Assembly: GCA_030374765.1 (NCBI GenBank)
Contig: JARGXX010000111.1
Location: forward strand, 620,001 to 684,000
DNA: 64,000 nucleotides
Direction: 5' to 3'
Origin: Agarophyton chilense
Lineage: Eukaryota; Rhodophyta; Florideophyceae; Gracilariales; Gracilariaceae
Shown: positions 58,993-64,000 of the stretch, one piece after another
Layout of the letters: each line of letters begins with the position of its first letter
Position numbering within the stretch: the stretch's first letter is position 1
Program-made: the position numbers and the translations under genes
Notes under the pieces: generated by a model
Database searches by the model: none
Told to the model about the DNA's origin: nothing
The model's input: the letters and a program-made list of their open reading frames with translations, nothing else

Positions 58993-60113
58993 ATGTGGAT
59001 GAAATTTTCGGTTCATGATTCAAGCAGATACGCCCTGCCTACTGAATATACCAATCAACCAACAAAAGGTTTATATCTTCACTTATACTCCTTCATCTGT
59101 TCTGCCAAACTCCTAATTCATTCGTTTACTACACATAGAAGTCCTGTCATGCGGTTCTCAGAAAAGCCTTTGTTGTCTCTGACCCCATCTTTCACCCCTG
59201 AATCCCCAGATGTTGGCTCCTTTTCGTTCGATCAGGAAAAAAGCATCTTCCTTCAAAACAGCTCTACATATTTAACTCCTGATTCACTAGAAGTCGAGTC
59301 TCTGCTATGCAATCAGGACAATATGATCTCCTCCAGAAAGAGCTTTGTTCGTATATCTCCGTCTCCAAAAAGCGATGAACACTTCGTAGCGGTGAACGAA
59401 ATGGTTCGGAGACCCGTAAACGACGGAAGACTCCTTTATGGCGACAACTTCGGCCAAGAAGTTCAAGAGGTGCATTTGTTGAGCCTCAGTTGCCTAACAA
59501 TGACCATTTAAAATCAAAGGAAGTGGACGATATATCTTCATTATATCCAAAAGACCGTTTCGGTAATGTGCAAGAAGCTTCCGTACGTCTTGATCGTGCA
59601 CTGCGAATCCGAAAAACAGTTTTCGGCTGCATTTCTCGACTAGAAACTGAGGCACAAGGTCTGGTATCTCTTTTTGACTTCTCGCAGCACAGTGCTTGCT
59701 CTTGTGAGGACTGTCGCAGAATCTTTCTTCTAACTTGCGGTGAATCTCATCTAATTTATGACAGTATGAAGAGTTACATCATACAACGAACTGGAGTTCA
59801 TGTGCAATCAACTAAAGGCTGTCCTGATGGACACATGGCTGCAACTGGTCTGTACAAGCATCATGGGCACTGCATTGTTCAGGGTTGCAATAAACCTCTT
59901 AGTAAGGCAAGGAGTTTCGCGTACTTGAAGCCAATAGACCTTTTCCAGGAAATGTGTATGGAGCTTTTCGAAGGCTTTCGACGAGCTCAAAATGCCATGA
60001 GAACAGAAGAGACATCTCACTTGTTTGACTACTTTCACGGCAAATGCTTTGCACGACAACACAAGGAGAGACTCCAGACTTGGAACGTAGACAAAGAGCT
60101 GTTCATTTTCGTC
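58993..60113 (+). pseudogene. Ser-rich protein with a Cys/His cluster, cut by a transposon
   Basis: The first block (58993-59465) is a Ser/Pro-rich, phosphorylation-prone sequence. The second (about 59466-60113), in another frame, is more structured and holds a dense Cys/His set: HSACSCEDCRRIFLLTCG, GCPDGHMAATGLYKHHGHC and VQGCNKPLSK, then YFHGKCFARQH. These spacings suggest zinc binding, perhaps a DNA-binding domain, but match no family I know. Homology to the pogo-type element begins at about 60114, so the C-terminus was lost or replaced when the transposon inserted; the frame then ends inside it. A frame change near 59466 also breaks the gene. The coding quality on both sides is good, so the break may be recent. 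Confidence 0.5.
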
Positions 60114-61921
60114 GCAGCTCGTCCCCATTTTCGCTGCTTTTGCCAACCTACCCAGTAACCATGGCTTTCTCGCGGGTGACTCACTATATCAAGCTGTGTT
60201 GGAGGACAAAATTACGGCGAATAGTGAACACTCCAATGTCGAGAGCGACGGGAAAAAAACGCAACGCAAAGTACGTTTGAACACTGTCGCGAAGGGCTGT
60301 GATCGCACCTTGGATGTTCCCACAGACAGGCTAGCACGTGACTACAGCATTTTGTACTCACACAGTGCAAGATTTTCCGCAATTCTTTCAAGGCACAACA
60401 AAGGCCAACTTGCAACGAGCGAGACTTTATTATCAAGATCACGAAGAGGTTTGTCTCGGTCATAAAAAAAACAGCAGGAGCACATATTTCTCTTCGTTCA
60501 ATCTTGTAGACTTGGTGTTAAGCAACAGTACATGAAAGCAAGACCAGGATTTGGTCGTCCAGTATCTGCATGGGTTTCAGCTTTGCACAAAGACTTGTGG
60601 TGAAAACTCAACAGGTTCAACAAACTGGGTGTCAACTTCAATGTTAGTTTACTCCGTAAACTGGCACGGCATCTTATTAGGAATAGTAGTAGCAGTGATT
60701 ATTCTGCTTGTTTGCGAGACCTTTGAAGCCATTAGTATATTTTAGATTATGTTCAAACCAAATGAGTGCAGTTGTTCATGCAAAAAACCGGACTGCATTG
60801 TCAGCCGGTTTCGGTGCGGGAAGTAGATGGTATCGCTTTCAAAAAACAGATCAGATGGAGCATAAACTCGCATATCACTTAGGTTCTTTCTACCCTGAGT
60901 TTTCGAGTGGGGCACTCAAGGATGAAAACGTATAAAATGCTGACGAAAATCACTTTTGTGTCGATATGGGCGAACGGAAATCGTTGGCCTTAGTCGGTAA
61001 AGTCAAAGTAAAGTATGCAAATGTGGTCTCAGGAGAAGAAGGAATGACCCTGATAGTGCTGGTTGAAGGTGGCACTGGGAGCTATCGGATCCGTGGTATC
61101 CTGGACGATGTGCCGAGTGTCACCTATCGCAGCGACCCAAAAGAATGGATGGATCGATAAGTTGTCTGTGAATGGTTAAAAAAAAGAAGGGCTCTTTCGG
61201 CTCTGGCGAATGGTCGCAAGCCTGTATTGTTCATAGACTATTGTCCAACTCACGCAAGTACAGAGGAGCTGAAGCAAATGCTTGCACAGAGAGACACCAT
61301 AAATTTTTTTTTTCCAAAAAACGCCACTCAAATTGTCTATACAGCTAACAGATTTGTGAAACAGAAGTTAAAGGCACATTATCGTGATTAGTTGGCTGAA
61401 AATAAGCTAGACATTATTTACAGGGGCATGTGGTCAGATGGTCAAAACTCTTCTCGTCGACTTAGTAATCCAAGCACTCAATTCTTTTTGGACTTAGCTC
61501 GTAACTCAGCGCGTTCAGTGAGCTTGAAAAGAGATTCAGAGGGTATTCTCTTTGAGCGCAAGGCCATGATAAGTTGCTGACTGGCTTTGAAAGTGAATGG
61601 GAAATGGGAGATCTAGCAACTGTTCCGTGAGTGGCAGAACATCGTTCGCAAGTATCGCTTCAATTTTGAAGGCGAATTTGTTTACAAAAAAGCGACAACG
61701 ACGCATTCACAGGCGCCGAACCCGCACTGAAGCCACATAATACTTCAATCTTGAAAAACATGTGCCCGATGCTAATTTGTGACAACCTCTAATAGTGTGG
61801 ATAATGCTTTTAGTGTAGGCTACATTAAATAGAGTCAGACATTGATTTGTAATGGTTCGTTTTTAGTACTGCGCACAATATTGGCAGTGTTTATCTGCAC
61901 AAGTTCGCAGGTACGGGGACG
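60114..61921 (+). mobile_element. Pogo-type (Tc1/mariner superfamily) DNA transposon, near-complete, inactive
   Basis: A DDE_1-type transposase is readable across about 1.5 kb. The N-terminal helix-turn-helix part is in several frames. The catalytic part is in one frame: NADENHFCVD (first Asp), KVKVKYANVVSGEEGMTL, VPSVTYRSDPKEWMDR, PVLFIDYCPTHAS (second Asp) and NFFFPKNATQIVYTANRF. The third catalytic Asp, in the family motif QPADSF, is Asn here, and two in-frame stops (near 61158 and 61389) also break this part. The ends carry CGTCCCC at 60121 and GGGGACG at 61915-61921 as short inverted repeats. The expected TA target duplication is not evident. A second, partial copy lies at 15129-15953. 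Confidence 0.85.
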
Positions 61922-62834
61922 ACCATCCTTCTAGACAGAAGCCCAACCCCATGTTCTAGGTGGGCCGATGATCGCGGCCCAGACAGCATGCCACCTTTAG
62001 GTTTCAGCATATCCGTCCATGGTGATGAGCAGTGGATACGGCCGTTATAAGAAAAGGATGTCGAGTTGTTTGGCAGGAAACGAAAGATAAATATGGTTGA
62101 AGTCCGACAAAACAATGTGCTTCTCTAAAAATGTTACTTCATTCACAGGGTTTTTATTAGATAACTATGACATTCATGACGCCATGAAACGGTTTCCCGT
62201 TCCAAGTTTCTGGATTATCTATATCACGTTATGTTCATGATAAATTTGTCTATTTTATGAATACACGCGTACCTTTAGAGTCCAACAGGGCTTTCATGTC
62301 CTTCTCGTGAATGAAATTTGCTTTAGCTACGGCTTTGATGCCACGAAAACACATTCTTTCTAGATTTCCCTTATCTCAGTTCCCTCTTTCTGCGAAAAGA
62401 ATATTTCAAGTACGTTGGATAGATTTGCCGGGAAAACGAATCGAAATTTACCCTTGCACGCTAGACCAGTGTGTCAAAACATTCAATCCCAACCTGAGAA
62501 TACCCGAAGGTTTCTTGAGTTTTTAATCGCCCGAACACGTCTACTTCACTATCGCCACTTTGGCGGTTCGATAACGTACATTTCGATCCAAGCACGCCAT
62601 TTTCCTTTTTAGTCTTTCAAAATGGGTTTCAGAAGAGCGCGCCAAAAAGGGGGAATCATTAATGGTGGAAACAGATAAAATGGCCGTGAGGAAGGCGTGG
62701 AATGCAGTCGGTATTAATAAGACGATGTTATATTTGTTCTAAAGCATAACAGTGTTCTTTGGGCATTCGAGAACCCACATGCTCTCTATTGAGTAAGACA
62801 AACCACGCGAATGCCTCATCCGATGAGGCGATAG
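61922..62834. other. No supported gene
   Basis: Short open frames only. One at 62311-62526 (+) encodes VRWIDLPGKRIEIYPC and looks protein-like but is too short to assign. Confidence 0.4.
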
Positions 62835-64000
62835 GTGGTTAACAAAAAAGCTGCCGCACCTCATGCATCTGTGTACTATCTGACAGTAGCTTCCAAATTT
62901 GGTCCAGAAATGCTTTCGCCAAAACTGACTAAGGACTTTCTTGCACAAAGAGGTCAACCAGCCACTCCCATGATTCCGTCGACACCAGAAAGTCCTCTAA
63001 GGACCAGGAAAGTGATGAAAATATGGGCAGTGAGGATGAGGGAGGGCGAAAAGAAGACGAAGAAATCACATGGCGCGCAAGGAATATCGCCTCACAGCCT
63101 ACGAAATCCTTACATGATTCGTCGTCTTGCTCTGGGACCCCATCAGCGCACGCGGTAAACTCCGAAAGAGATGAAACGCAAAATGTTGTTATAAAAGCCC
63201 AAGGAGTAGAAACGGCTTTTCTTAGCCTTCCTCCCGTGATACTGAAAATGCCTCTTGAACCGCATCGGAGCACGTGGACAATGCAGACAGAAATGGCTTT
63301 CATGACGAAGCAGATGGGTACACTGCCGGGACCGTAGGAGGTGCCGGCTCTCCAAAATTGAATGATTCTACATCTCAGGAGGGGACCTCTTTGGAGCTGG
63401 CGATGATCTCTGCAAACGATAAGTATGATGAAAAAGTGGGCGGAAAAAGTTCGAGAAACCCAAACGTCGTATCTTTGCACTCCTAACGTGACTCTGTGCG
63501 CCTCGTGGGAATTCCATTGCAGCAAACAGTCAACGAAAAAAATGAGAAGGATCATCATCATGACGTTGAGAACGAAGGCGTAGAGTTCGAAGGAACGGCC
63601 AGCTAGCATACTTCAAGTGATTCCACTTCCTATTCTGGAAGCCTATCAAAGCAATCATGGAACGAATAAAATCTGAGATTCACGGGACGAGCGAAAATGA
63701 ACAGAATGACTCTGTGCTCTAGATGATTCCGTTAAAGTTGGCTTCCATTTTCGCGAGCTTACTCCTTGGAAACAGCTACGTTCAAGGCAAAAGCCGTTAC
63801 AAGTCTCAATCTGAACTGAACTTCACAAACGACGCAGGTACTTCTGGCAACGGTTCTGAAGACGAAGTTCAAGTTCCAAATCATTCTGTTCCGTCATCAG
63901 GGCACTCCTTTTCTGCAGCTAGGCGCGCACCCGGTAGATAAGAGGTTTTCGGGTCTGATCATGGATCTCAATCCAAAGATATTGATGAGGATAATAGTGT
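62835..64000 (+). pseudogene. Ser/Asp/Glu-rich disordered protein, runs off the right edge
   Basis: Plus-strand pieces in all three frames share a disordered, acidic, Ser-rich composition: SDENMGSEDEGGRKEDEEI (about 63010), then GGAGSPKLNDSTSQEGTS (about 63340), VENEGVEFEGTAS (about 63560) and SELNFTNDAGTSGNGSEDEV (about 63810), continuing to the window end with SDHGSQSKDIDEDN. The consistent composition across frame changes points to one long tail-like coding region that is broken or spliced. It resembles the tail of the locus at 39.6-44.3 kb in character but not in recognisable sequence. Confidence 0.4.

Overview
This is nuclear DNA of a eukaryote. It holds a proteasome gene fragment with a small GT-AG intron, an ER fatty-acid elongation enzyme, LTR retroelements and pogo-type DNA transposons. 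A CbbY-like HAD phosphatase of the plastid-associated type suggests an alga. A red alga is my best guess, with low confidence, because no single gene settles it.

The main result is that almost every recognisable host gene here is dead. Reading across frames and through stops recovers five conserved genes: proteasome subunit alpha-2 (22.2-22.7 kb, minus), a CbbY-like phosphatase (23.3-24.1 kb, plus), 3-hydroxyisobutyryl-CoA hydrolase (48.6-49.3 kb, minus), 3-hydroxyacyl-CoA dehydratase (49.4-50.0 kb, minus) and an NAD+-dependent, bacterial-type DNA ligase with its C-terminal BRCT domain (51.0-53.3 kb, plus). Family motifs are clear in each, yet each has in-frame stops, frame changes or missing parts. 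I read this as a gene graveyard, for example a degenerating non-recombining or duplicated segment.

Layout: 0-13.4 kb has little beyond a decayed minus-strand locus near 4 kb and a long AT-rich gene-poor stretch. At 13.4-22.2 kb mobile elements are nested: a decayed dispersed repeat, a pogo-type transposon fragment, and a minus-strand Gypsy-type LTR element whose right end abuts the proteasome fossil. At 24-30 kb there are only unassigned, probably decayed coding tracts. At 30.2-35.5 kb lies a second, older LTR element bounded by two diverged LTRs. At 36-37.7 kb is a transposon fossil with a YqaJ-like nuclease motif. At 39.6-44.3 kb is a decayed locus for a membrane protein with a very long, acidic, Ser/Thr-rich tail. 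At 46.4-47.9 kb is a second copy of the 13.4-kb repeat. At 48-53.3 kb are the metabolic and ligase fossils. At 53.8-64 kb are unassigned coding tracts, one cut short by a second pogo-type transposon at 60.1 kb, and a disordered Ser/Asp/Glu-rich tract running off the right edge.

The genes do not form a pathway. They are unrelated housekeeping genes separated by transposons. All identifications were made by eye from motifs, and boundaries are approximate unless a splice site or repeat edge fixes them.
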